Shown: positions 30,957-41,848, counted from the first letter of the stretch. The stretch is 64,000 nt of DNA from Rhizomys pruinosus (GCA_009823505.1 VZQC01005922.1:1150452-1214451); one strand, 5' to 3'. Program-made: numbers and translations. Notes: generated from the sequence alone by a model not told the origin.

Positions 30957-31057
30957 CATTACTTCATTTTAAAATATTGAGTGTGTTTATATATTATGTC
31001 ATGTACACAGATAAATTCATGTAGGTTTTAGTATTTGTTAAAAAGAAAAAATGTCTG

Positions 31058-31196
31058 CTGGGCAAGTGGCGCACGCCTGTAATCCCAGCTGCTTGGGAGG
31101 CTGAGGCAGGAGAGTGTCTGATAAGTTCAAAACTATCCCGAGCTCCAGGCAGTGTGGATGCTTGCAATGAGTGAGTGTGGGCCTGCCTCTAAAAAA
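31058..31196 (+). mobile_element. old B1-related (7SL-like) SINE
   Basis: ggcgcacgcctgtaatccc, gggaggctgaggcaggaga and cctgcctctaaaaaag are older, more 7SL-like than the other B1s. Its A-rich tail seeds the GAAG repeat. Confidence 0.75.
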
Positions 31197-31572
31197 GAAA
31201 GAAAGAAAGAAAGAAAGGAAGGAAGGAAGGAAGGAAGGAAAGAAGGAAGGAAGGAAGGAAGGAAGGAAGGGAATAAAGGAAGGAAGGAAGGAAGGAAGGA
31301 AGGGAAGGAAGGAAGGAAGGAAGGAAGGGAAGGAAGGAAGAAAGGAAGGGAGGAAGAAAGGAAGGGAGAAAGGGAGGGAAGGGAAGAAGGGAGGGAAGGG
31401 AGGAAGGGAGGGAAGGGAGGAAGGGAGAGAAGGGAGGAAGGGAAGGAAGGGAGGAAGGGAGGGAAGGGAGGAAGGGAGGGAAGGGAGGAAGGGAAGGAAG
31501 GGAGGAAGGGAAGGAAGGGAGGAAGGGAAGGAAGGAAGGAAGGGAAGGAAGGAAGGAAGGGAAGGAAGGAAT
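31190..31572. repeat. (GAAG)n / polypurine microsatellite, about 380 bp
   Basis: Purely purine on the + strand apart from one T near 31274. It begins as aaag units, then aagg, then aggg-rich variants. The Lys/Gly/Glu-rich and Pro/Ser-rich frames across it are repeat artefacts. It grew from the A-tail of the adjacent B1-like SINE. Confidence 0.97.
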
Positions 31573-31696
31573 GTCACCCTGTCCTTTAGAGTACTAAAGA
31601 AGAAAAACAAGTTATTGTTCAGTATTTTTCAGATATAAAGAACCAGAATGGATTATATTTAAAGGCCTCTTGTAGTTGTTGTTGTTTTGGGGGGTT

Positions 31697-31842
31697 CTTT
31701 TTTTTTTTTTTTTGACAGGTTCTTCCTCATCCCAGCCTACCTGGAAGTCACTATGTGGACCAGGCTGGCCTTGCTCATAGAGATACGTTTGCCTTTTCCT
31801 TCCGAGGGCTGGGATTAAAAGTTTGTGCCACCATGGCCACCA
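31697..31842 (-). mobile_element. B1 SINE (reverse), diverged
   Basis: T-run, gacaggttcttcctcatccc, ccaggctggccttgctcat and gctgggattaaaagtttgtg. Confidence 0.85.
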
Positions 31843-31857
31843 TAAGAATCTCTAAAA

Positions 31858-32075
31858 GGGTCTATTGAGATGGCTCAGCAGTTAAGTGCCCTGACTGCTC
31901 TTGCAAAGGACCAGGATTTGGTTCCCAGCATCCACATGGTGGCTAATAACTGCAACTCCAGCTCCTGGAGATCCAGTGCCCTCTTCTGGCTTCCTCAGGC
32001 ATTGTATACATGTGAGGTACTTAGATAAATGACAGGCAAACTCATACACATTAAATTAAATTAAATGAAAGAATC
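31858..32075 (+). mobile_element. old B2 SINE
   Basis: gagatggctcagcagttaag, cccagcatccacatggtgg and gccctcttctggcttcctc, with an imperfect flanking repeat starting aagaatc on both sides. Confidence 0.85.
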
Positions 32076-32892
32076 CAAAAAAAGGGTAGACCCCTCCAAT
32101 GCACCCTCACTTAGAACAGGAGAAAACACAGTAATAAGACTAGCAAAGCTACTGTCTTTAAGAATGAGTATAGGAAGACATAGAGGCTGTATAATCTGCA
32201 GTGAGAGCTCTAGGGTCTGCTGAGTCAGGAGGAGGCTCCTGCCTACAAATGGCTGTCACCCTGAGTAGACAGCAAAATGGAGTTCAACATGGGAATGTCT
32301 CCCAACATTCGCTCCTCCTAAGACAAGATGATTGCCCATCAGGCTCATTTTAAGAATAATTAATGGGGGGAAAACTAGGTGAGCGCACTAGTCAAATATG
32401 TTCCTCCTGCCGCTAACTCAGGCTGGAAAACATGAGCAAGTTCAGATTTTGAGTAAAAAAACATTTCACAGGACTAAGAAAAATATTCATCAGAAAAAAA
32501 ATAAGAACCTACTTGTTTACATGCCAGACTCAGATGGCTAACATGTGTGCCTGGGCATTTGCATGCGTGTACATACACACATGCGAACAAACACACCTTT
32601 ATAAAATATATACATACATATTAATGGCATAAAATTTGTTATTTTTCTGAAACAATGAGTAAGAAATTGGCAAAATATGAGTAAGAACTGCATATGAACT
32701 ATGAATTCTCACTATCTAATGCATACCCTTCTGTAACTCTTACACTATCATAGGCAGTGAGGCAGAACAGAAAAATAGGAAAATATTAAGGAGATGTGGG
32801 AACAGCAGAGTCTCTCCTCTTTAACCAAGAATATCTATTTGGTTTTCTGGAGCACCACACTCTCAGTTAAGCTCAGAATGTGAGAAAAGAAG
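32076..32892. other. unassigned sequence
   Basis: No gene or named repeat recognised. Confidence 0.35.
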
Positions 32893-33350
32893 AAGGTGAA
32901 TTTGCTGACCAACTGTGGCAATTTGACAATAATCTGCTGAGCCATCCTGACCAGCAGTTTCCCTCTGGCCACATGTGCCCCTGTCATCTCTGCTGAGACG
33001 TCTACCACGATCAGTTTACTGTTACAAAGCTAGCTAATGCCTGCTTTGAGCCAGCCAGCTACATGGTGAAATGTGACCCTCACCATGCATGGTAAATGTA
33101 TGGCTTGCTGCCTGCTAGTCCATGAGGCTGTGGACCCCGAAGATATCAATGTTGCCATTGACACCATCTAGGCCAAGTGCAGCATCCATTTTGTGGACTG
33201 GTATCTGGCTGGCTTCAAGTTTGGCATTATTTACCAACTACTGTGGTACTTGGTGGGGACCCTATAAGCTACAGCAAGCTATGTGCATGCTGAACAACAC
33301 CAGAGCCATGGCTGAGGCCCCGTCTTGCCGGAGCCACTCGCTTGATATAT

Positions 33351-33440
33351 GCCAAATGTGCTTTTGTGCACTGGCATATGGGTGAGGGGACTGAGTAAGG
33401 AGAGTTTTCTAAGGGCTGTGAGGACAGAGCTGCATGAGAG
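33351..33440 (+). repeat. tubulin C-terminal segment, copy 1
   Basis: gccaaatgtgcttttgtgca to the EDRAA-equivalent. Same segment as 33661-33745 and 33746-33835; offset to copy 2 is 310 bp. Confidence 0.85.
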
Positions 33441-33660
33441 AAGGATAATGAGCAGGTTGATGGAGGAGGGAAGTGGTGATGGAAGAAGACAGGATCTGGC
33501 TAACAAGGGGGTTAAGGCTGGTGTAGGTTGGGCATTCTACACTGATGTTTCTACAACAGATATAGATGGCCTCATTGTCTGCCATAGATTCTGTTGAAGA
33601 GGAGGCTGAGGAAGGAAAGGAATACTAATGATCCAGTTCTTTCAGCCCGGCACCGTGTCA

Positions 33661-33745
33661 GCCAAGCACGCCTTTGTTCCACTGGTATGTGGGTGAGGGG
33701 ATGGAGGAAGGAGACTGTTTTGAAGCCCACAAGGACATGGCTGAT
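33661..33745 (+). repeat. tubulin C-terminal segment, copy 2
   Basis: gccaagcacgcctttgttcc through aaggacatggctgat. It abuts copy 3 with no spacer, giving an 85-bp direct tandem. Confidence 0.88.
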
Positions 33746-33835
33746 GCCAAGTGTGCCTTTGCTCACTAGGATATTGGTGAAGAAATGGAGGAAGAGCTTT
33801 CTCAAGTCTGTGAGGACATGGCTGCCTTGCAGAAT
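33746..33835 (+). repeat. tubulin C-terminal segment, copy 3
   Basis: gccaagtgtgcctttgctca through gaggacatggctgcc, continuing into a decayed tail at 33836-33890 that parallels VDSVEGEGEE. Confidence 0.88.
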
Positions 33836-34126
33836 TATGAAGAAGGCTGACTTGGATTCTGTAGGAGAGGGTGGGGAAGGAAGGGAAAGTGAACTCTCTG
33901 TTCTTTTCAGCCCTGAAGCATGCCATGTTTTCAGAACTCAGCTTCCGAATTAGCTGACAGGCATAGAAGTTTTCTAATTGGATTTTCCTCACTTAGTTAT
34001 GATGACATTTATCCTTTCCACATCTACCTAAGTTTTTTTCTAGATCTCAAGTAAAGACTTTGAGAAAATTAGTTTTGCTTCCTGTGCTTAAAACAAAAAC
34101 AAAACCAAAAACAAAACAACGGTTTT

Positions 34127-34287
34127 AAGCCAGGTGCATGCCTTTAATCCAAGCAATTGGGGGGCATGGGCAGGCGGATCTCTGTGAGTTCAAGGCCAGC
34201 CTGGTCTACATACAGTGACCCAAACCAGCTGGGGATACAGGAAGATCCTGTCTCAAAACAAACAAACAAACAAAACAAAACAAAACT
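34127..34287 (+). mobile_element. B1 SINE
   Basis: agccaggtgcatgcctttaa, ttcaaggccagcctggtct and agatcctgtctcaaaac with an aaac-rich tail. Confidence 0.88.
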
Positions 34288-34436
34288 GTCTCGATTGCAA
34301 TTTAACTATGCTTTGAGCACAGGGCTCTTGCATCATGGTAGCATCAAAGAGCCCAACTAGCTTTCCAGTTACCTCCATGGAAAAAGAAAGCTAGACTAGA
34401 TTATAACACTGATATTAACTTCCTCAGCTTTTTCTT

Positions 34437-34649
34437 TTTTTATTTATTTTTTTATGTGTATGAATGTACTGTCTGCATGTAGGTTTGTGCACCTGTGTCA
34501 TGCAATGCTGCGGTCAGAAGAGGGTGTCGGATTCCCCTGGAACTGGAGTTAAAGACGGTTTTCAGATGCCATGTGGGTGCTGGGGATCAAACCCAGGTCC
34601 TCTGCAAGAGCAGTCAGTGCTCTTAACCACTAGGCCATCTCTCCAGCCC
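34437..34649 (-). mobile_element. B2 SINE (reverse), with TSD
   Basis: gtgtatgaatgtactgtctg to ctaggccatctctccagccc. The flanks cagctttttctttt and cagccttttctttt match with one mismatch. It lacks the internal duplication. Confidence 0.92.
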
Positions 34650-34659
34650 AGCCTTTTCT

Positions 34660-34731
34660 TTTTTAAAAAAATATTTTCATTTTATGTATATGAGTGTATT
34701 GCTCGCACTTGTGTTGAGACTGAAAGGTATC
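34660..34731 (-). mobile_element. B2/B3-like SINE fragment
   Basis: tttcattttatgtatatgag is a reverse B2/B3 tail. The body is cut off by the LTR starting at 34732. Confidence 0.45.
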
Positions 34732-35087
34732 TGTGGTGGTTTGAATGAGTGTCCCCCATAGGCTGTAAGTATTCAGACATTTGTCTCCAGTTGGTGGCAC
34801 TGTTTTTGGAGGTCTTAGAAGGTGTGGCCGTGTTGGAGGAAGTGCATTGTTGGGGGCAGGCTTAGTGAGTTTTAACAAGCCTTGTGGTCTACAATTGCTC
34901 TCTCTGCTTCCTGTGCCCTTGTGAGATGTGACCCTCGGCTTGCTGCTCCAGATCCAGCTGCCATGCCTCCCACCACAATGGACTCTGATTCCCTGGAACC
35001 GTCAATCGTAAGCTCAAATAAACTCTTCCTTTTATAAGTTCCTTGGTCATGCTGCTTTATCACAGCAACAGAAAAGTGACTAATACA
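34732..35087 (+). mobile_element. MaLR-type (ORR1/MT-like) solo LTR, 5-bp TSD
   Basis: 356 bp from tgtggtggtttgaatgag to aaaagtgactaataca, the recognisable ends of rodent MaLR LTRs. The polyadenylation signal aaataaactcttccttttat sits about 70 bp before the end. Five bases, gtatc, are duplicated at 34727-34731 and 35088-35092; a 5-bp TSD is usual for this class. There is no internal sequence. Confidence 0.88.
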
Positions 35088-35207
35088 GTATCCTTGAACC
35101 ACTTGGGAGAAATGTTTCTTGGTGGGAGGGCCTGGTAACATAACCCAGGAGGAGAGCTTGCCTATCATGTTTAATCTCCAGTACTTAAGGTGTAAAGAAC
35201 TGGGAGA

Positions 35208-35625
35208 GATTTGAGATCTCCTGAGCCCAGCGGCAGGAAGAGGGGAAGACAGGTAGGAACTGGGTGCCTTGGCGAGCTGATTGCTGATCGTTTGGTCCTG
35301 CTGTCTTTGGTTGGATTGGCCTTTGTGGTTGTGAGGTTGGAGTTATCCCCCCAGCTGGGATTAAAGGTGTGGTCTTTGGCTTGATTAGATCTAGTGGCTG
35401 TGGGGGCGGAGTTATCCTCCCAGCCGGTATTAAAGGCACGCTTGTGTGACTCTTGAGATTTGAGATCTCCTGAGCCCAGCGGCAGGTGCCGGGCGCGGGC
35501 CGAAGGAGACACCCCCCAACTGAGATTACGAAGAAGGATCTGAAGGAGGCAAGCAAAAAGCAGCCTTTAACACAGTGAAGAGCATTTAGGACTCACATTG
35601 GATACAGGCAAGGAGAAGCCCACAT
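35208..35625 (+). promoter_or_regulatory. L1 5' UTR with tandem monomers
   Basis: The motif gatttgagatctcctgagcc followed by cagcggcagg begins at about 35208 and again at about 35457 (period near 250 bp). A shorter internal repeat (ggagttatcc... at about 35339 and 35408) lies between. This is the likely sense promoter; activity is inferred. Confidence 0.75.
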
Positions 35626-35922
35626 ATGCCAGGATCACGAAGAAGAGACAATACACTGGAAAGGTGCAGGATAATCCCACGCCAAGCTTTACCAACCCTA
35701 TGGATGACTCTGCAGTGGGATCCCTCGGGGATGCCCCAGGACACAGATATCAGAAAACACAATTGGGAACATACTTAAAGAACTACAAGATCATAAAGAA
35801 CAAATTAAAGAACTAAGAAAAGAGCGAGAATGAGGACCGAGAGAGAGAGAATGACAATCCGGAAGGAAGTAGAACACTGAAAAGATCCCATGCTGAAAAA
35901 AGAAAAGAAACCAACCAGCAAA

Positions 35923-35973
<51 letters not shown>

Positions 35974-36742
35974 ACTAAAGAAATCAGAAGGAGGAAATGA
36001 AAAGGAAATCAAACACTCATCCATTCAAGAGGAAAGGAATGAAAAAAAGCCTCAGAAGAGAATGGAGGAAGCAGAACCAAAGAACATCAGACCTGGGACA
36101 ACACAGAACAACTAAAAACCTCAAGGGAAGATTATGAAAAATTTAAAAATACACAAAAATGGAACAAACCAGGAGCTGTGGGACACTATGAAAAGATCAA
36201 ACCTCCGCATCATAGGAATAGAGGAAGGAGAAGATCCCAAGAGAAAGGTATTGATCCGATCTTCAACAGAATAATAGATGAAAAAACTTTCCCAAACTAA
36301 AAAAGGACAAACCAATACCAATACAAGAAGCACATAGAACTCCAAACAGACAAGATCAGAAAGAAATTCTCCACGCACATCATAGTTAAAATGCTGGACA
36401 CCCAAAACAAAGAAAAAATTCTTAAAGCGACAAGAGGAAACACAACAGTGACCTATAGGGGAAACCTATCAGAATAACCAACGGACTTCTCACAGCAAAG
36501 ATGAAGGCAAGAAGACCTGGAGCAAAGTCATTCCCCGTGTTGAGGGACAATGCATGCCAGCCCAGGTTACTATACCCAGAAAAATGTCAATCATAGTGGA
36601 GGGAGAGAAGAAAATCTTCCATGATATAAACAACTTGAAAGACTACATGTCTGAAAACCAACCCTTCAGAGAATACTTGAAGCAATCCAAAGAACAGAAA
36701 GAAGGAGCAACCCACCCCAGGCAACTAGAAGGAGAATCAATA
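35626..36742 (+). pseudogene. L1 ORF1 pseudogene with 49-A run
   Basis: Begins at an ATG equivalent to that at 49748. Coiled-coil, RNA-recognition and C-terminal portions are recognisable, but frames shift often. At 35924-35972 a run of 49 adenines stands where the homologous copy near 49.4 kb has about 47 bases of mixed, purine-rich coiled-coil coding sequence. Confidence 0.85.
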
Positions 36743-36784
36743 AAAGCATAACTGCAGAAGTAGAAACCTAAATCAAAACCGCAG

Positions 36785-39700
36785 ATGGATAATAAGGCAA
36801 AAGGAAGCAACACAAACCTATCAGTTCATAACATTAAATATTAATGGACTAAATTCCCCAATCAAAAGACATAGACTGGGAGACTGGATTAGGAAACAGA
36901 ATCCATCAATATGCCTTCTGCAAAGAAACACATCTTACCTTCAAGGGACAGGCACCACCTTAAAGTGAAGGGATGGAAAAAATCTTCCAAGCAAATGGTA
37001 CCAAAAAGAAAGAGCAGGCGTTTGCTATTTTAATATCGGATATAAAATAGACTTCAAAGTAAAAGAAATCAGAAGAGACAAAGAAGCCATTACATTTTCA
37101 TCAAAAGGAACAATTCCACCCAGAAGATTTCACAATTATGAATATATATGCCCCAAACTCTGGTGCACCAAACTTTATAAAGACAGTTCTCCCAGGACCA
37201 AAGTCACAGACTAACCCCAGCACACTCATAGTGGGAGGATTCAATACCCCACTGAGTCCTTTGGGTAGGTCAACAGGACAAAAAATAAACACGAGACATC
37301 TTGACTGAACGATTTATACACCAAATGACCCTTAGACCTCTACCGAACATTCCATCCTAATACCAGAGAATAACACTTTCTACTCAGCACCCTCATGGAA
37401 CATTCTCCAAAATCGACCACATCCTTGGGACACAGAAGAAACCTCTACCAAATACAAAAGATTGATAATAATTTCATGCATCCTGTCAGACCACAGTGCA
37501 ATGAGCTCAACTATAACACCAGGACAAGCCCTCCTGCCTACAGAACACATGGAGACTAAACAACACACTCTGAAATAATGAATGGGTCAGGAAGAGATAA
37601 AGAAAGAATAAAAACATTCCTGGAACTGAATGACAATGACAATACACACACAAAACTTATGGGATTACCTTAAAAGCAGTTCTAAGAAGGAATTTAATAG
37701 CCCTGGGTGCCTACATTAGAAAAACAGAAGAGCACAAGTGAATGATCTACACTACAGCTAAAGCACTGAGAGGCAACACAGATGAACCCTAAGCAACACG
37801 ACAGGAGAGAAATAACAAAAATCAGAGCAGAAATAAAAGATAGAACAAAGAAAACAATACAAAAAATCAATGAAGCCCAAGTTGTTCTTTGAAAGAATAA
37901 ACAAGATAGACAGACCACTAGACCAGTTAACAACAAGAAAGAGGAACAATTCCAAATCAATACAATCTGTGATGAAAAGGGAAATACCACAACGGACAAG
38001 GAAAAGATCAAGAAATTTATATGGGAATATTACAAGACCTATATTCTACCAAGTTGAAAATCTAGAAGAAAGGGTATGAATATCTGAAATCTTGGAATCA
38101 CCAAAGCTTGGCCAAGAGGAGACCAGCAGCTTTAAACAGACCCATAAACATATGAAGAAATAGAGGATGTAGTAAGAAGCCTCCCAACTAAAAAAAGCCC
38201 AGGCCCAGGACAGTTTCACAGCAGAATTCTATAAAACATTTCAAAAAGGACCTACAACCATTATTTCTGAAACTGTTTAGAAGGTACAATCAGAGGGAAC
38301 TCTCCCAAATTCCTTCTATTGAAGCCACATCACTCTATTACCAAAACCAGGCAAAGACAGAACTAAAAAGGAGATATTATACACCCATTCTCCCTATGAA
38401 CACATGATTGCCAAAATTCTAAACAGAATACTGGCAAATCGCATACAGACCCACATCAAGAAGATCATCCATCATGACCAAGTTGGATTCATACCAGAGT
38501 GCAGGGATGGTTCAACATACGAAAATCAATAACATCATCAAAAACACATAAAACGGAATCAAAGACAAAAAAACCACACCATCATCGCAATTGATGCTGA
38601 AAAAAGCCTTTGACAAAATCCAGCATCCCTTTCATGCTTAAAGTCCTAGAAGGAATTGGATTGGAGGGATCATTCCTCAATGTAATCAAAGCCATATACA
38701 GGAAACCCACAGCCATATCACCAAAGGAATATCATCCTAAAAGGAAACATTCCCTTTAAAGGTAGGAACTCGGCAAGGCTGCCCCCTATCACCACTCCTC
38801 TTCAATATAGTGCTTGAAACACTTGCTAGCGCAATAAGGCAAGAAAAGGATATTAAGGAGTACTAATTGGAGGAAAAGAGGAAGTTCAAACTATCCATAT
38901 TTGCTGATGATATGATTGTTTACTTAAGGGATGCAAAAACTCCACCAGAAAACTCCTAGAAACGATTAACAGCTTCAGCAAAGTGGCAGGATCACAAAAT
39001 TAACCTTAGAAAATCAATGGCCTTTCTTTACACAGAACAGCAACGCGGAGAAAGATTCAAAGAGACCTCCCACTCACAATAGCCTCAAAAAACATAAGAT
39101 ACCTAGGAACAAACCTAACAAAGGACACCAAAGAACCTCTTACAAAAAATTTTAAACCCTTAAAGAAAGAAATTGAAGAAGACCTCAGAAGATGGAAAAG
39201 ACCTGCATGCTCATGGATTGGGAAAATTAACATTGTAAAACATGTCCATTTTACCCAAAACTCTTGTATAGATTTAATGCAATCCAATCAAAATCCCCAA
39301 GAGTTTCTTCACAGGCTTGGAAACAAAAGTTCTTAAATTCATTGTGGAGAAACAAAAGACCCCGAATAGCCAAATCAATCCTGAGTGAAAAGCCTACACA
39401 GGAGGGATCTCTATACCAGATTTTAAAGCATTCTACTACAGGCTATAGTCATAAAAACAGCCTGCTACTGGACACAAAAACAGACCTGTTGACAATGAGA
39501 ACAAAACCGAGACTCCAAACTGAGCACATACAATTTCAGCCATCTCATATTTGACAAGGGGCCAAGGAAACCACAATGAGAAGAGAAAAGACGATCTTCA
39601 GCAAGTGGTGTTGGCAAAACTGGATCACCACTTGTAGAAGAATGAATAATTAAACCCCTACCTCTCACCCTGTACAAAAGTCAACTCCAGATGGATTAAA

Positions 39701-40520
39701 GACCTCAACGTGAAACCCCAAACTCTGAAGGTGATAGAAGGAAAAAGTGGCAGCAGAATACAAGACATAGGCATAGGAAAAGACTTCCTAAAATCAGACA
39801 GCCGCTGCACAAGAATTAAGGTCGACAATTGACAAATGGGACCTCATCAAACTCAAAAGCTTCTACTGAAAAAAAACAATCAAGGAAGTGAAGAGAAAAT
39901 CCCACAGAGTGGGAGGAAACCTTCACTGCAGATACATCTGACAAAGCATTGATTTCCAAGAATATATAAACTACACACAAAAAAGAAAGAAAAGAAAACA
40001 AACGACCCGCTCAATAGATGGAGCAAAGAAACTGAACAGAGACTTCACAAGGAGGAATTAGAGATGTCTGAGAAACACCTCAAGAACTGCTCAACATCAC
40101 TAATCATTAAGGAAATGCAAATCAAACACCACTTTAAGATATCATCTTACTCCAGTAAGACTGGCTAGGATCAGAAAACAAATGATTCCAAGTGCTGGAG
40201 AGGTTGTGGGGAAAGGGACCCTCATCCACTGCTGGTGGGAATGTAAACTCGTACAGCCACTATGGGAAAGCAGTGTGGAGAAACCCTTGGAAGACTTGGA
40301 ATGAACTTGCCACCCGACCCAGCCATACCACTCCTGGCATGTACCCTCAAGACTTACGCCACACAGAGATACATGCACGGTCAGGTTTATTTCAGCTCTC
40401 TTCACAATAGCAAAGAGCTGGAACCAACCTAAATGCCCCTCAACTGACGAGTGATAGAGAAAATGTGGTACATCTACACAATGGAGTTCTATGCAGCAGT
40501 AAAGAAAGACGACATCACGA
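36785..40520 (+). pseudogene. L1 ORF2 pseudogene (endonuclease-RT), frames shattered
   Basis: The start atggataataaggcaaaagg matches the intact reverse copy. The endonuclease and RT regions (catalytic FADD DNA near 38899-38910) and the Cys-rich end are all present in order. Dozens of one- and two-base indels disrupt the frame. It shares two variants with the 9.9-kb copy (aacgattaac and accttagaaaa) that differ in the 46-kb copy. Confidence 0.88.
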
Positions 40521-40939
40521 GCTTTGCAGGAAAATGGCTGGACTAGAGGACATATGCTGAGTGCTAAGTGAAGTAACAACAGTCCCAGAAAACCAAATGA
40601 CGAATGGTATCCCTCATCTGTGGATGCTAGTGCCAATTACCAGTTGTAAGTATTTCTTTGTGTAGGGCCCCTGAGCTTCTGTACAAAGCAGTTGTAGGAC
40701 ATAAATGCATTTTGGAAACAACAACAACAACAACAGAAAATACTGCATCAAAGAATGACTGAAACAGTGAACTTCTGCTCAAAACAGTCAACGTCCCATG
40801 GAAAATATTGAGTTAGACTAAGAGATGGAAAGCCTGTTTGGCAGAATGCATGCAGCTCTGACGGAGTGGGGGGAATGAGCCTGGGAAACACGGGTCTAGA
40901 TTTGTTAAAAATAAATAAATAAATACATAAAAAAAAAAA

Positions 40940-41093
40940 GAATAATATCAGCATACCATCCCAACATCGAGAGTGCTGTCTTACGCGTTCTCCAATTCAG
41001 TTTATTTATTTATTTATTTTTATTGTTTTGGTGTTTTTGAGTAAAAAAAAATTAAAAAAATAAAAATCAATAAAAAGATGAGAATTCCTTGTC
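40940..41093 (+). other. apparent L1 3'-transduced segment
   Basis: This segment lies between two A-tails and inside the TSD. It has no match to the L1 3' UTR of the 9.9-kb copy, whose tail leads straight to its TSD. It contains its own possible polyadenylation signals (aaataaaaatcaataaaa, about 41058-41076). Confidence 0.75.
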
Positions 41094-41277
41094 AAAAAAA
41101 AAAAAAAAAAGAACTGGGAGAAAGTTGGAAAGTTGCAGAACTAAACTTCATGTTGCTTAACCAAGGGCCAGAGTAGAAAGTTAATCATTGAATAAACCAT
41201 GCCCATTGGCAGAAGAGATAATGAAGCAGCAACATTGTAACACTAGAGACAGGTTCACAAATTATAATGCTTGGCAT

Positions 41278-41314
<37 letters not shown>
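41278..41314. repeat. (TG)n microsatellite
   Basis: About 18 TG units. Confidence 0.97.
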
Positions 41315-41315
<1 letters not shown>

Positions 41316-41514
41316 CATTACTGGGAGTTGACTCTAGAGCCTCCTGCATGCTAAGCAAGTGCAGTACCACTGGGCTACATGCCCAGCCCTATTTTTGAAT
41401 TCAGAGATCTCATTAAACTGCACAGACTGGCTTTGGATTCACTGTAGCCCACGCAAGCTTTGACTTCCAACTCTCCTGACTGTGGTTCCGGAGTAGTTGG
41501 CATTACAACTAGAA
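41315..41514 (-). mobile_element. ID-like and B1-like SINE remnants (reverse)
   Basis: 41320-41390 resembles a reverse ID body (gcatgctaagcaagtgcag, ccactgggctacatgcccag). 41400-41514 is an old B1-like stretch (cactgtagcccacgcaagc, gtagttggcattaca). The order suggests a composite (B4-like) element, which is uncertain. Confidence 0.55.
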
Positions 41515-41723
41515 CAGAAAGGTGAGTATTCACATCTTCAAACACACAGAAAGAGCAAGTTAGAAGTGGGGCAAGGCTACACATGGCACTTCAAAGCCAG
41601 CTCCCACCGACACGTTTCCTCCAGCAAGGCCACACCTCCTAAATCTCTAAAACAGCACCACCAACTGACCAAGTGTTCAAATACTTGAGCCTATGGGGGA
41701 CACTTGTCATTCAAACCACCACA
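41515..41723 (-). mobile_element. MaLR-like LTR fragment (reverse)
   Basis: tttcctccagcaaggccaca, gagcctatgggggacact and the end cattcaaaccaccaca are the reverse complement of the start of an LTR like 34732-35087. The other end is missing. Confidence 0.75.
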
Positions 41724-41848
41724 TGGGTGGAGCTATCACCAGCTAAAGGGAAGGTACACACTGTGGCTTTAAAGTAATTAACATTTTGAGTTTAGCGTTG
41801 AACTCCCAACGAAGGCCATCTTGAGAAATGTCTCTACCTGCCATCTAA

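Larger units (their letters stand above)
32893..33930 (+). pseudogene. alpha-tubulin processed pseudogene with triplicated 3' coding segment
   Basis: Alpha-tubulin is the GTP-binding subunit of microtubules. The DNA follows its C-terminal third: [11 protein letters not shown] at about 32969-33000, [16 protein letters not shown] at about 33040-33090, VDW at 33199, AVCMLNNTRAMAEA near 33280-33316, then YAKCAFVHW.MGEG from 33349. Stops and indels are frequent and there are no introns, so it is a retrocopy. The tail reads [14 protein letters not shown] and a stop (about 33585-33629), closest to the VDSVEAEAEEGEEY tail of Tuba3-type tubulins. An insertion of about 110 bp (33464-33574) separates EEV from that tail. 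Afterwards the AKRAFVHWYVGEGMEEG segment recurs at 33661 and 33746, followed by a second decayed tail. The N-terminal two thirds are missing. Confidence 0.85.
35208..41107 (+). mobile_element. full-length LINE-1 with TSD and 3' transduction; frames shattered
   Basis: 5.9 kb: 5' UTR (35208-35625), ORF1 (from 35626), ORF2 (from 36785), 3' UTR and a first A-tail (to about 40939), about 154 bp of non-L1 sequence, then a second A-tail. The 14-bp repeat aaagaactgggaga flanks the whole unit at 35194-35207 and 41108-41121. By eye the nucleotide text is only a few percent different from the 9.9-kb copy in substitutions, but indels are at least as frequent. The LTR at 34732-35087 lies just upstream. 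Confidence 0.92.

Noticed and set aside
31038..31638. Open frames of 145-190 codons, Lys/Gly/Glu-rich and Pro/Ser/Phe-rich
   Set aside because: They are translations of the GAAG microsatellite; every frame is open because the tract is pure purine or pyrimidine.
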